DNA of 64,000 bases from Turnera subulata (lineage: Eukaryota; Streptophyta; Magnoliopsida; Malpighiales; Passifloraceae). The stretch spans positions 1 to 64,000 of the forward strand of contig JAKUCV010002051.1 of the NCBI GenBank assembly GCA_028386065.3, written 5' to 3'. Within the stretch, counting starts at the first letter, position 1; every line of letters begins with the position of its first letter. The notes below the pieces were generated by a model. It was given only the letters and a program-made list of their open reading frames with translations. It was not told the origin of the DNA and made no database searches. The position numbers and the translations under genes are program-made. Shown one piece after another: positions 10,829 through 22,045 of this stretch.

Positions 10829-10918
10829 ATGCATGAGATGCTCAGGGTGTGCAGCTGGTTGGGGGCCAAAAGACTGCCGCTAGGGAATAGGTTGACCTAC
10901 TCACATGTGATAATGGAT
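10829..10918 (-). promoter_or_regulatory. Conserved leader block of element A
   Basis: About 85 bases, with GCATGAGATGCTCAGG, GCAGCTGGTTGGGGGCC and CTACTCACATGTGA on the plus strand, lie between the primer site and gag. The same block occurs in B (36011-36092) and D (56269-56347), and its core recurs inverted in E (about 58025-58045). It has no conserved reading frame. Position and conservation suggest an RNA packaging or dimerisation signal; that role is inferred. Confidence 0.55.
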
Positions 10919-11144
10919 ATCGCGTGAGGTCCGAGGCCAGTTAGTCCCTATCATTGCTAAGCAACAAGAAACGGGTTCATGTAAGCCACCATCACTTAAA
11001 GAAAGTATGTGGTGGACTTGGCTTCCCTCGCCCTCCTACGGTAAAGGCTTCACAAAAATCATCATGAATGCAGGGCAATTATGATGACAAATAAAAAGGC
11101 ACACAAAGCTCTATGATTGCACAAGATTTCTTAAACCCACTATG

Positions 11145-11162
11145 TCCCCATTGGAGTCGCCA
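11145..11162 (-). other. Primer binding site of element A (tRNA-Arg type)
   Basis: Read on the minus strand, TGGCGACTCCAATGGGGA starts two bases inside the 5' LTR border. It is complementary, with one mismatch, to the 3' end of plant tRNA-Arg(ACG), the primer reported for Ogre-type elements. This fixes element orientation as minus. Confidence 0.75.
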
Positions 11163-11164
11163 AC

Positions 11165-12741
11165 TGTGAGAACCCGACCCAAAATCACTTGGGCCTTCTC
11201 ACCTATTCCTTATCACCTTCTTCCTCGGGTCTATCCCATGTCATTAGAGTCGCCACCTATGTTTTATTAGGGACAAAAATTAGGAAAAACCCTCAAATGA
11301 CTCCTTAGGCAACATCGTCATGGTGAACCAAAGATATGGGATCGGGGTTTCGTCACGGATGGGAAGGTGTTAGGCACCCATCCATGTTGGGGCGAAATCT
11401 TGTGCAATCAAAGAGAAAAGTGCCCCTTGTGCAAATGTGCAAGTATGCAAGTGTGGAAAACAAAGAATGGGGGGAGGAAAAGACTTGGCTTGCATCCCGT
11501 TATGAGACCGAGAATACCTACGTACCCGAGTGATCAGGGTCAAAGCCACGTAGTTCTAAACATGGCACTAATCGACCACTTACATCATCAAAAGCATCAG
11601 CAATCAATCAGCCAGAATCAATTGAAAAGGGATTTAGGATTACCTTATGTAGCCCTCCTCTAGCTCCATGTAATGGGTTGAGTTCTACACCCACCTTCTT
11701 GCCACTCCTTAGCTCTATGGTTGATCCTCTTCTTGACTCCTCCTTGCTAGACTGCCGCATGTTGCTCCCCATGAAAATCCTCCAGAGTTTCTGCCTTAGA
11801 AATTATTTCTAGGCTTGGAGAGGTAGAGTTTCTCCAAGCAAGAAGAGCTTATGGGTGTGTATGTGAGGAATGTTGTATGTCCTTTGAAATGTGTATGAGG
11901 GGTCCTATTTATAGTGTTCTTGGAAGCCTAGAAGCGTGGACCTGCTTAATAGTGAAGATTATGCCCGAAAATCTGGTCCAAAACCACGTAGGATCGAAAA
12001 AGAAACAAAATCGGAAAAATCGGGGATTCTGGAGGGTGATGACCGCCATTGCCAGCGGTGATCCACTGCATGACCACCACTGCCGGCGGTCTTGTGTGGA
12101 TGCCCACCGGCAGCTAGCGGTCTTCGCGAGATGGCCGCCGGTCGCCCCGCGTTTCACCCGTTTTTTCCATTTCGAGCCCCCAATCCCCCTAATTCAGGCC
12201 TGATTCGATCCTACCGCATAATCAACCCCTAATCTACCCAGAAATCACTCAATTACTTTGTCATTACTCCCTCAAATCATTCCATAAGCAAAAGAATACC
12301 CATTAAGACCCAAAATCATACCAAAAATACATAATCTAATTAAATGATAATTAACTCTGATTTTCGAGCTAAAATTGATCTGCAAGAAATGTGTTAATGG
12401 GCTGAACAAACTCTGGAGAATAATTAATTTGGGCCCTTAAATTCATTCCTAACCCAAGAATAAATCATCTCATTATTATCGGGTAAAAATAAATAAAAAG
12501 GCCCAAATATATCTTAATGCAAATAAACCTTATCATATGTTTTATCCTAAGGCTAAATCATCTCATTAATCATAGGATTTAAGTGCATAAAGGTTTATGT
12601 CATCAAAATACATTGATTCTACTAAATTAGAATTCATATCATGCTTGAACCTTGGACCAAATCATCTCATTGATCCTAAGTCTACACATGTACAAAGTCT
12701 CATTTAGTAAAATTTCCGTGGCTCAAATTTGGGTGTTCACA
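11165..12741 (-). repeat. Right LTR of element A (5' LTR, promoter-bearing)
   Basis: This matches the left LTR from TGTGAGAACCCGACCC to GTGTTCACA. On the minus strand CTATAAATAG (11905-11914) is a canonical plant TATA box. The cluster of TGACCGCC/GGCGGTC motifs (about 12037-12147) lies about 120 bases upstream of it. Transcription would run leftward through gag and protease. ORFs in this interval are not genes. Confidence 0.88.
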
Positions 12742-12746
12742 GGTAC
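12742..12746. repeat. Target-site duplication of element A, right copy
   Basis: GGTAC directly after the right LTR equals the five bases before the left LTR. Confidence 0.88.
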
Positions 12747-13544
12747 ATTCCATGGGTATAATATTATAGATATTCTTTGGGGTCAAGTATGTATTTTCAA
12801 AAGTTACTTTTCAACGTTCAGCTCTTTTCATGGTGAACTTAACCTCACGACATCAAATATTAGTATATAGATTTATAATTTACCAAAAATAAGTATACAC
12901 AGATATATAGCTTACAAAAGGCGTACAGAAAAATTTTTGTTCAGTGAGTAGTGTTCAAAATCAAAAATGAAAAAAAAATAAATCGGTTGTACAAATCTCT
13001 TTTTTCAAGTAGAGTGACCTTGCAATTCGATAGTTCTGGAAATGTTATGCATAAATGAAAAATTCAGTGAGGCTTGAATTTCCACTTAGTGAATCGTGTA
13101 TCGCCAATCGGAATTGTTAGTAGACTATGCTTTGAACTAGCATCTTCCATGTTGACTGGTTGGACCACATATCCACACATAAGATTTTTCATCCAGAAAT
13201 GTGATCTTAATAGCCGATACGTTAGAGGCCTTGTGCTTGTATCTGTTCATGACTGCTGTTAGAGTTCAAGCCATAAAACTCCTAGAAGCGGCCACACTTC
13301 CACTCACATAGGTGGTCTCTATATCCTTAGTGTTCCCGTTATAAACACTTTCACAAATACAAGCCATAGAGATCTATTAAGAACATAAGCTCACCCTTGC
13401 TTTTATCCTAACGGGTACCAAGCACTCTTACCTTGGGATAGAATATTAAAGTGAGTGCTTGCCAGTCATCCTAATAGTGTACCTTGACTCATTGAACACA
13501 AGATTTGATGTTTTATCAAATGTTGAGTTGATGTTCCACTATTG
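12747..13544. other. Spacer and probable 3' region of the Copia element
   Basis: No reading frame is recognised. The part nearest 13544 probably holds the 3' untranslated region and perhaps remains of the 3' LTR of the Copia element, but I could not find a matching second LTR to define its edges. The left part (12747-13050) is AT-rich spacer. Confidence 0.4.
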
Positions 13545-13555
13545 ACCCAACAAAA

Positions 13556-13996
13556 TTGGCTTGAGACCCATCCCGTTTGAGGTCTTACTTACCTTATCTC
13601 TGGTAAGTGCTTTTGTAAAAGAATCTGCCAAGTTTTGTTGTGACCTCACAAAATCAATGCTGATCACCGCATTTCTTTGTTAACTCTCCTCAATCCGATA
13701 TGTCTAGACTTTCCACTGTGAACTTGGTTATGTACTTTAAGAAATGTGGCCTGACTGTCACAATGTATTGATATGGGAGAAATTGGTTTAGGCCATAGCA
13801 GAATCTAATAAAGCAAATCTTTTAACCATTCTACTTCTTTACTAGCAGATGTTAAAGCCACAAATTTAGCAGCCATGGTGGAATCTGTGCACAGAGTTTG
13901 CTTTTTAGAGCTCCAAGATATTGCACCCCCAACAAGCATGAAGATCCACCTAGTTACAAATGAATAGTCTTTTTTTACTGAAAATCCAACTAGCAT
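13556..13996 (-). pseudogene. Copia RNase H and polyprotein C-terminus
   Basis: LVGGAISWSSKKQTLCTDST followed by FVALTSASKEVEWLKDLLY is the Copia RNase H end. Further left, broken by frameshifts, HSGKSRHIGLR and LADSFTKALTR with NGMGLKPI mark the conserved tail of Copia pol. The final stop lies near 13550. Neighbouring sequence to the right belongs to reverse transcriptase. Confidence 0.75.
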
Positions 13997-14149
13997 CCGA
14001 AAATCCTTCTAAAACTGAAGGGTATCCAAGATAGCATATGCCATAGTCCATAGTTCGCTTTAAGTATCTTAATACTCTATAGACCGCCTGTCAATGTTGC
14101 TTCCATGGATTGCTAGTAAATTTGCTTAGCTTTCTAACAACAAATGCGA

Positions 14150-15436
14150 AGTCTGGCCTTATCAGGTCATTGCATACATCAAGCAACCTATAACTTTTGA
14201 ATATTCCAATTATGCTATTAGAATTTCTTGATATTTTACTAACTTCAAGTCTAGATCAAATGGAGTAGAAACTAGAGAACTCTCAAGTTTCTCAAAAATA
14301 TTTTCTCAATATAATGGGATTGTGACATTGTAATCCCATCACTACTCCTTATAGTCTTTATACCAAGAATTAAATTTGCTTCTCCCATATCTTTCATATC
14401 AAAATTTTCTGACAAATATTTCTTCGACTCTCAACTTGATCCATGTCCGTGCCAAATATTAGCATGTCATCTACGTATAAGCAAATAATTACACCTTTTC
14501 CGTCTTTGAATTTGCTATATACGCATTTATCAAATGTGTTAATTTGTAACCATCTACAAGTACAACCTCATCAAATTTTTGATGCCATTGCTTAGGTACT
14601 TGTTTAAGTCCATACAAGGACTTCTCAAGTTTACAAACCTTGTGCTCTTGCCCTTGTAAGACGAAGCCTCATGTTGTTCCATGTAAACTTCCTCATCCAT
14701 TTCACCATTTAAGAATGTTGTTTTAACATCTATTTGGTGAATAACCATATTATATATTGATGCAAGTGCAATCACTAATCTTATTGTAGCAATTCTTGCT
14801 ACTAGCGAATAGGTATCAAAATAATCTACTCCTTTTCTCTGAGTAAATCTTTACGCCACCAACTTGGCTTTGAACTTATCAATAGTTCCATCAACTTTTA
14901 TTTTTATTTTAAAAATCTATTTGCATCCAATCGGTTTAGAACCCGGTGGTAGGTCTACTAATTTCCAAGTTTTGCTATCCATGATAGAATTTGTTTCATC
15001 TTAGATTGCTTCTTTCCATAAGGCTGCATCATGTGACTTTATAGCTTCACTATAAGTTTTGGAATCTCCTTCTATATTGTAACAAAATGGTACATGTTTT
15101 TCTGTGCATTCTCTTATTCCTTCAACTAGGTAATAAAAGTTTGATGATTGTGTTGTCTTTTTAACTATGTGTATCACTTAAGTCTTCATTTGTATTTGAG
15201 TTTGGAATGTCCAATGGAGATGCTATAGGCTTTTGAATGGAATTGAACCTTGCCTCATCAAATAAGGCATCTCTTGATTCAATAACAGTGTTAATTGTTA
15301 CTGCATAATTAGGTTCTATAAACATGAACCTATAAGCATTACTATGATGTGCATATCCTATGAATATGCATTCAATTCTTTTCTCGCCTAATTTTCTATT
15401 CTTAGACTCAGGAACTCTTACAATTGCTCTGCATCC
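14150..15436 (-). pseudogene. Copia reverse transcriptase and integrase linker, broken
   Basis: From right to left: a linker with IFIGYAHHSNAYRFMF; then ALASIYNMVIHQIDVKTTFL, the first palm motif with its aspartate; GEMDEEVYMEQ; and the catalytic YVDD at 14466-14477. Downstream is GITMSQSHYIEKI. Several in-frame stops and frame changes separate these blocks. The enzyme would have copied element RNA to DNA in the particle. Confidence 0.8.
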
Positions 15437-16141
15437 TCAAACTCTTAGATGACTAAGAATTGGTTTTATTTTGTTCCAAAACTCATATGGGCTGATCTTG
15501 CTCCAGTTATTAGGAACTCGATTCAATATGTAAGTACAAGTTAATATTGCCTCACCCCAAAATCCTAATCCCAAACCAGAATTAGAAAGCATGGTATTAG
15601 CCATCTCTACCAGAACACGATTCTTGCATTCTGCAACACCATTTTGTTGTGGTGTATATGGAGTTGTTATTTCATGGACTATCCCAGTTGATTCAAAGTA
15701 ACTTAGATCATAATACTCACCACCTCTATCAGTTCTTAATCTTTTGACAAGTGATTCACAATGCAATTCAATCTCTAATTTAAATCCTCTAAATTTATCT
15801 ATTGCTTCATCTTTGGAATTCAACAAACAAATATAGCAAAATCTAGAGTAATCATCAATGAAAATAACAAAATACTTCTTTCTACCAATAGTAAGACTAC
15901 TATGCATGTTACCAACATCACTATGTACCAATTCAAGAATCATAGTACTTCTTTCAACTTTTGGAAGCGGATGTCTAGTGATTTTAGTAAGCATGAATAT
16001 TTTCCATTGTTGATCACTCTTGTTACTGTTAGAAATTATTTCCATTTTCATCATGTCTTGCATTTTCCTAACATTCACATGTCCTAACCATTTATGCCAT
16101 AAGGAAAAAAGAAGAAGAATCAACAATATAAGCAGCAACAT
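15437..16141 (-). pseudogene. Copia integrase, partial open frame
   Basis: A 234-codon frame. LWHKWLGHVNVRKMQDMM is the GAG-pre-integrase/zinc-binding start (the later cysteines are not recognisable). The core shows HSDVGNMHS and IDDYSRFCYI for the two aspartates and TPQQNGVAECKNR for the glutamate of the DDE triad. FWGEAILTCTYILNRVP follows. The frame is continuous but no longer linked in frame to protease or reverse transcriptase. Confidence 0.8.
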
Positions 16142-16538
16142 ACTTATTACTATTATTGATATTCAACTTGTACATATTATCACACATGTAGCCCTTGCCA
16201 ACAAAGACAACACCCTTAGATAGAATAAATTTGTCTGCCTTGAAAACTATTTTAAAGCCTAATTTGTTCAGCATACTTCTGGACACAAGATTCTTTCTTA
16301 TCTCAGGCACATAGTACACTTCCGTGAGTGTAAGTGTCTTTCTAGAGGTGAACTCAAGAACAACAATTCCTCTGGCATTGATAGTTGCTTTAGTAGCATT
16401 CCTCATGTATAAACTTGATCCATCTTCCAGTGATTCAAAGGTCTTGAAGAAATCTTTATCCTTGTAGACATGTATTGTTGCACCGGAATCTATCCACCTT
16501 GCATCATCATCTTGTACCATATTGATTTTAGAAATCAT
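16092..16538 (-). pseudogene. Copia aspartic protease
   Basis: WIDSGATIHVYKDKDFF is the active-site region (DSGA) typical of Copia proteases. VYYVPEIRKNLVSRSML further on is the conserved stretch before the integrase zinc region. The frame overlaps the integrase frame in another phase, indicating a frameshift. Confidence 0.78.
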
Positions 16539-17430
16539 GGGCGCAAACTTATCATTTGATGGTGCATCTTTCTTGCCTTGAACTTTCTTACTTTTGAGAA
16601 GTCGGTATTCAGACTTGTAATGTCCAGGCTTGTTGCAATTGAAGCAAACAACCTTTTTCTTGATGGACTTATTGTCTTTAGAGCTACTGAATTTTTACTT
16701 TTTAGACTTGCTTGATTGTCCATCCTCCACCAAGTGCACTTTTGACACTTGAGAATCTTGGTCTTTGTCTCCTTCTTGTTTACGAAGACTCTCCTCAATT
16801 CAGAGTTCATTTCCAAGAGCTTGAAGACTAATGTCTTCTTTCTTGTGCTTCAACTACTTCTTAAATTCCTTTCAAGAAGGAGGAAACTTATCTATAGTAG
16901 ATGCTACAATTATGCCTTCATCCATGTTCAAATTATGATGCTTGAATGTACCAACAATATGCTCAATTTTATGAAATTGCTCCATAATAGATCTATTATC
17001 TACCATGCGATAATTATTGAAATTAGAGAATATGAACTTGTTACTTGTAGCATCCTCCTTTAAGTATCTCTGTTTGAGCAACTCCCACAGGTCCTTTGCT
17101 GAAGCAGAGCTGTAGTATGTATCGAACATGGTGCCTGACATTCCATTGAGAATGCTACCCAAGGCAATGCAATCATCATTCTCCCATTTGTTCCGCTTGA
17201 TAGCTTCTTCATTTGTTTCTTCCTCCTTTTCTGCTAGCCTGGGCTCCTTGAGAACATACAAAATTCCCATTCAAGCTAGTAGAAAATGCCTCTTCTTTTG
17301 TCATCTCGAAAAATAACCATCATCAAAGCACTCCAGCTTTGCAAAGTTTTGCTCATTTGGCACAACAACCTTGTTTTTTCCCCATAATGCCGAAAATTGT
17401 CTTAAGATTGTTGGGACAGAATCCTTCTTC
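16539..17430 (-). pseudogene. Copia gag with CCHC region, broken
   Basis: KLECFDDGYFSR near 17330 is the start of a UBN2-type Copia gag. After a stop the frame resumes as VLKEPRLAEKEEETNEEA, with YLKEDATSNKFIFSNFNNYR following. The knuckle region (CFNCNKPGHYKSEYR, 16600-16660) sits in a partly different frame. Stops near 17273 and frame changes near 16870 break it. Confidence 0.75.
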
Positions 17431-17569
17431 CTGCACTGTGTGATGATGATGAAGTAGACAAGGCCGAGAACTGTGAGTGTCGATGATGAGAATGTTGTAA
17501 CTGGATGTTTCAAAGCGTGCTGCTAATGCCACTTTTCTTAAGACAATATTTGCCACCACCATTTTCTTT

Positions 17570-18146
17570 AAAGTCGGTATGCAACAGTGTCTTGCAAATT
17601 TGCCATGGAGATACAATGAAGCCCCTTCTTAGAGCATATGCTGCTCCATTGCCCAGTAGCACACGCTTTGTGGCAGCGACTCGTACGGTGGTGGGGCACG
17701 GTCTGGGTGGTGCCACGCTCTCTCGCCGAGTGGTTCCCATAGTGGCTAAGTTTGGCGGGCACACAACGTTGTCAGGATGGATGGATGCTCCTTGGTTTTG
17801 CCATGTTGTGGTTTTTGTGGCTTGCACGGAACTCTTTGGTCTTTGAGGCCAAGTCGATATGTCGGGATTTGCTGTTTGATCTGGTACTCACGCGTGCATA
17901 CTGGTGGTTCAAGGCTGCTCATCCCTCGTTCCCATATCCTGTAGGGAACATCCTCTCCTCACCATCAAGGGGTGGCCTGGGAAGAACATACGCTTGCAGT
18001 ATCAGTATTGTGCCTGTTTCTTACATAGCAAATCGTGTTTTTAGCTTCCAACCTTTCATTGTTGTTTTTTTTTTATTCCCATTCCTTGTAAATATGGCTT
18101 GCATTTCACTTCAATAAAACTCATCGATTACTATAAAAAAAAAACC
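17570..18146 (+). mobile_element. 5'-truncated LINE (L1) 3' end
   Basis: The plus strand encodes the C-terminal zinc-finger region of an L1 ORF2: a CxxC start near 17583, then LEHMLLHCPVAHALWQRLV, a stop, and LWFLWLARNSLVFEAKSI, LTRAYWWFKAAHPSFPY. A 3' untranslated part with AATAAA (18112) ends in a run of ten A residues at about 18136-18146. This is a different LINE copy from the full-length one at 20441-26465 and lies in the opposite orientation. Its 5' edge merges into the Copia remains. Confidence 0.72.
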
Positions 18147-19769
18147 ATTGATCACCTTCCAAATATAGACATAATATCTATCTTGTATGTTAACCTTTGC
18201 CGTAGTATACCATAAAAGAATGCAAAAGTATTGTATTTGGTGGGAGAGATTAGACAAAGATAGGATATGTAAGAGAATTTTTATTATCTTAAATAGACAA
18301 TGTAGATTAAGACAATTTAGAAAGAAAAGAGGAAAGCTAAGAATTCTTTATCCGCTCTAGAAATGAGGATGGATGGGTTTTTATAGCCATATAAATATTT
18401 GCTAAAAAGATACATTTCATTTAAAGGTTATATATTTTCAATTTAAGTTTGAATTGTGTCTTTACCAACAGACATAGTTACAACTATAACCTTTCAAATT
18501 TAAAACATCTCATCCAGACAAATGCCAAAGGATTTCTAGACAAATACCAAAAGGTACAAAATAAATAAATCTGTTGTATTGTAAAAATCTTCTAGCAGTT
18601 TTTTGTAACGTTGATGCTATTTCTGTTAAACTTTCGAAACTCTATGACTTATATCGTCTGTATGCTTTGTTATCTGTTCAATTAAGTGTCGCATAAAAGA
18701 AATCTTTCTCCCATACGAGCTGTTACCTTGTCTTTTGTAACATGGCTTATTTTACTGTCCCTTCATTTTGTGTACTGGAGTATCCTTCCCAGTGTCTCCA
18801 TTGTATCAGTGGCTCCTTCTCTTTCTACTATACTCAACGAGCGCTTATAGTATTTACAGATTACCTACTAAGGTAGACGGTCGGTGAGGTTTGAACCATG
18901 GGGGTGTTGATTAAATTTCAATCAACTAAGTCAGCCATATCACGCCATTTTTCATTCCTCGATCATCATCCATTATTTAATTACATTATATATAAGCACA
19001 AATTAGGACATATATATCCACTTGGTATATGAAATATATATGATGATGGACTAGATGCATGCAAATCCTATTTGAAGTTTTCTTGCTTTTTTTTTGTTGA
19101 GCAAAGGTGTTTTCTTGCTTTTAAATGGTTGTCCTATCTCCTGGTGATCAAATTTTAGGCACGAAGCTGAAGGACCACAATTATTTAATTGCTTATGTTT
19201 TCTTTATGGAAATGAAGTGGACAAACCATCACCATTCCTCACTTGGACAACCACCTTAAATCGCTTTTGTTTTCAATATTTTTTTTTAAAAAGATACATT
19301 TGCTCTCACATTCAGATTGTTTTTAAAAGATCTGGTGTTTTAAATACGGGGCCATAACACACTACACCTTAGATTCTTGACTTGTTTCTTTTTCCTTTTT
19401 TTTTTCCTACTTGAGAAATAGATTCTTGATGACCTTGTTGGTGAGGTGTCACTATTTTCTACCAGTTGTTAACTAAGTTATGAATAGAATATGTGTGCAT
19501 ATGCATACACAATAATTGTGAAGGGAAATCCAATATATATGGCATCAATGTTGATCGTCATTCGTTGAATATAATGTCGTGATGGCTTGAGAGTTTGGTA
19601 ATCGCATTCCAGTAAGGAGTTGTTGAAATATATGGCAGGAGAAATCACATGTTCTGTTCTTCCTCAAAGCTACCAAATACCCAGCAGTGTTACACTTCCA
19701 TTCTAATTTTCCTTTTTGCCTTTTTGCTCTGTCTCTCTCCTTTCTTGCTTTCTTTCTTTTATTTTAACT
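18147..19769. other. AT-rich spacer, nothing recognised
   Basis: I see no reading frame above background, no paired repeats and no RNA gene. Several T-rich runs occur. This is one of the few stretches in the window without an identifiable element. Confidence 0.55.
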
Positions 19770-19777
19770 GCTATGAC
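19770..19777. repeat. 8-bp target-site duplication of the hAT MITE, left copy
   Basis: GCTATGAC precedes the element; GCTACGAC follows it at 20412-20419 (one transition). Eight bases is the hAT duplication length. Confidence 0.72.
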
Positions 19778-20411
19778 TAGCGATGGCAGCGGGGCGGGGA
19801 TTGTGCGGGTGGAGGAATCCCCACCCCATCCTCAGGACCGAAATCTATCTCCATCCCCATCTCCATTTCCTGCGGCGGGGGGAATTTTGTCCCTATCCCC
19901 GCTCTTCGCACTCCCCGCGGGTCCCTGTGACTCAAATTGTTCATGTTTAAATATTTACAAGAAATGTTGAATTTTAGATCCAAGCCATTACAAAATACAT
20001 AGTGTAAATTACAAATTATATATTACTATCAACACTACATATTACCACAAAAATTTAAAATCCAACCAATATGATAATGGAAAATACAGTGAAAAAAATT
20101 AAAGTCTAACCAACATGATAATGGAAAATACAGTAAAAATAAGTGAATTTAAGAGAACTTGTGGTCTATATTATATTATTCTTTTATCTTTTTTATTTTG
20201 TATTTGAAAAAAAGACTAAAAATCCTATATGGAGTATTAACTAGAGGGGTAAAAATGGTCATTTTATATATTCGCGGATCCCTGCGGGGCGGGTGCTATG
20301 ATCCCCATCCCCATATTAGTCTCAGTTGAAATTCCTCCCCGTCCCCATCCCCATCTCCACGGCGGGGAATCCCCGCAAATCCCTGGACATTGGGGATTTT
20401 TGCCATCCCTA
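19778..20411. mobile_element. hAT-type MITE, 634 bp
   Basis: The left end starts TAGCGATGGCA and the right end, complemented, starts TAGGGATGGCA, matching the plant hAT-Ac type terminus. Both subterminal regions are rich in GGGGCGGGGAT and its complement ATCCCC, arranged as inverted repeats over about 130 bases. The middle is AT-rich and has no transposase frame. Eight-base flanks differ at one position. It would need a transposase supplied elsewhere. Confidence 0.78.
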
Positions 20412-20419
20412 GCTACGAC
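20412..20419. repeat. 8-bp target-site duplication of the hAT MITE, right copy
   Basis: GCTACGAC, one base different from the left copy. Confidence 0.72.
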
Positions 20420-20423
20420 TAGG

Positions 20424-20440
20424 ACTTTAAAAACGATTTT
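20424..20440. repeat. LINE target-site duplication, left copy (17 bp)
   Basis: ACTTTAAAAACGATTTT occurs here and again at 26466-26482, framing the L1 element. Length fits target-primed reverse transcription. Confidence 0.9.
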
Positions 20441-20483
20441 TTTTTTCTGGTGAGAAGGGTGGCTCGAGGCCTATTATTAGAGA

Positions 20484-21044
20484 TTACGTTACAGAAATTA
20501 ATAGTGGTCGTGCCACGCTTAGAGTATCATCATGCAACAAAGCTAAACAAGTGACAGGGGGAGAGTCTAAAGGATGGGAGCCAAGAGCATAATTCTGATC
20601 CAGATGAGCCAAGAAATTCGCAACCGAGTTTGCTTCACAGTAAACGTGTGTTAACCGTACATCCCACTCCCAATTAAGCCACTGCTTGATGGCAAGAATA
20701 AAAGCCTCCGATACCGGCGTTGACAGCCGCCGGCCAAGCACCATCTCCACCAGCAACTTTGAATCAGACTCGACCAATAACTTCCGACCACCAAGCTGCC
20801 AGGCCATCATTAAACCATCCAATAATGCCCAACACTCAGCTAGTATTGCAGTACCGGTTCCACTGTTGTGGGTGAAACCACTGATCCATGTACCATTAGA
20901 ATCTCGAAGTACTACTCCACAAGAGATTCGGGATGAGGGCAAGACACAAGCTCCATCCACATTGAGCTTCCACCATCCCGAGGTCCGGAGCCCGCAAACA
21001 AATAAATCGTTCAACCCGAGGCAGATGGGAGGGGTGTTGCGCAA
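20484..21044 (-). pseudogene. LINE ORF2 RNase H domain
   Basis: WKLNVDGACV with VVLRDSNGTW, then ILAECWALLDGL and LLVESDSKLLVEM, give the D, E and D positions of plant L1 RNase H. Near the end EANSVANFLAHLDQ has asparagine where the last aspartate (usually AD before the final helix) is expected, so the domain may have lost catalysis. It ends just before the 3' untranslated stretch. Confidence 0.8.
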
Positions 21045-21239
21045 CCGCCTGGGACTTAAAGATCAACGAGAACTCGGACGTTTGCTGCACAATAAAGTTG
21101 CTGCATCCAGGAAAGAGGCCATCTTGATGGTCAAACACTAATGCATTCCTCCACTTCCATAACCACCATACAGTAGTGGCAAATATAGTGTCCCAAGATA
21201 TCCCTGTGATCTGCTTGCGGAGATAGTCAAGGTTCCAAG

Positions 21240-22045
21240 CTAACCATTTCTGCAGAAGTAAAGCAAAGAATTGTTGAGACCATTGGCTAGAATGAGATCC
21301 TTCCAGACCAACGAAACCTGCTCACAGTCCCTTAAAGCATGCAGAATGGACTCGAAGAATAAACTACACCGGGGACACTTATCATCCTGTGCGATATGTC
21401 GCCTAACACGCTGTCCATTTGTCATGATACTCTCATGCGGAACTGTCCACAAGAAGGTACAGATACGGTAGGGCACTTTAATCCGCCATATTCGCTTCCA
21501 AAGAGACGAAGAATCCCTCACTGGAGCAATAGCGTGATATGCACTTTTGGAAGTACAAAGACCAGAAGGTTCATATGTCCATGCCAAAGAATCTCGGCCA
21601 CAAATAGGGGACGGGGGAAGCTTGCTCGCTACTTTTGTCTTGACATCTGGGGTAAGATATGGATCAAGTTACTCCCAATTCCACGTACCTTGATTAGTTA
21701 CAAAGTACGATACTGGAAGCTCCAACCAGTTACTTGGTATTTGAATAGAATTGCATGTATTCAGGGGGGTATGCCAAAGAGCCAAGCATCACTCCAAAAT
21801 CTTACCTGATCACCATCACCCAACACCCACATAACACCCTTCAAAACCAATTCCCATACATCCGTGAGACTCCTCCATATAGGGGACATATGTTTCTTCG
21901 ATGCAACCAAAGGTATCACACCATCCACGGCCTTGTACTTAGCCCGAAGTACACGTACCCACAAGGCCTGTGGCTTAGCAATAAGGGACCATGCAAGCTT
22001 TATAAGTAACGCCTCATTATGCAGATTCAACTGCCTCAATCCCAA
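21240..22045 (-). pseudogene. LINE ORF2 linker and zinc-finger (zf-RVT) region
   Basis: The right part (21761-22045) has GLRQLNLHNEALLIKLAWSL and FWSDAWLFG, the usual post-polymerase linker. The left part (21240-21587) has SAYHAI, RIWRIKVPYRICTFLWTV and the cysteine-histidine motif CPRCSLFFESILHALRDCEQ of zf-RVT. The two are separated by frame breaks near 21600-21760. Confidence 0.78.

Larger units (their letters stand above)
2221..12741 (-). mobile_element. Element A: complete non-autonomous Gypsy (Tat/Ogre-like) element with antisense PMD-type gene
   Basis: A 10.5-kb LTR retrotransposon read leftwards. Two LTRs of about 1.56 kb begin TGTGAGAACC and end GTGTTCACA, flanked by the 5-bp duplication GGTAC. 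Left of the right-hand LTR sits a primer site matching tRNA-Arg(ACG). On the minus strand follow a leader, gag with a CCHC-like knuckle, and a protease of the DNGS type. No reverse transcriptase, RNase H or integrase is seen. Between protease and the left LTR lies an intact two-exon gene on the plus strand, then degenerate tandem repeats. The gag is broken by stops, so movement would need help from another element. The make-up fits plant GAG-only elements related to Tat/Ogre; that lineage assignment is from motifs only. Confidence 0.85.
13545..17430 (-). mobile_element. Decayed Ty1/Copia retrotransposon
   Basis: Reading leftward, gag, protease, integrase, reverse transcriptase and RNase H follow in the Copia order. 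Every domain is recognisable but cut by stops and frameshifts, so no working polyprotein is possible. No paired LTRs or primer site were found; the 5' end appears lost near 17430-17560, where sequence changes to a LINE tail. The decay marks it as older than the neighbouring element A. Confidence 0.82.

Noticed and set aside
11145..11162. Possible tRNA-Arg gene
   Set aside because: Only the 3' terminal complement is present; it is a primer site, not a tRNA gene.
17505..17846. 113-codon plus-strand and 105-codon minus-strand ORFs
   Set aside because: They straddle the Copia remains and the LINE tail; the LINE zinc-finger frame explains the plus-strand part better in another phase.
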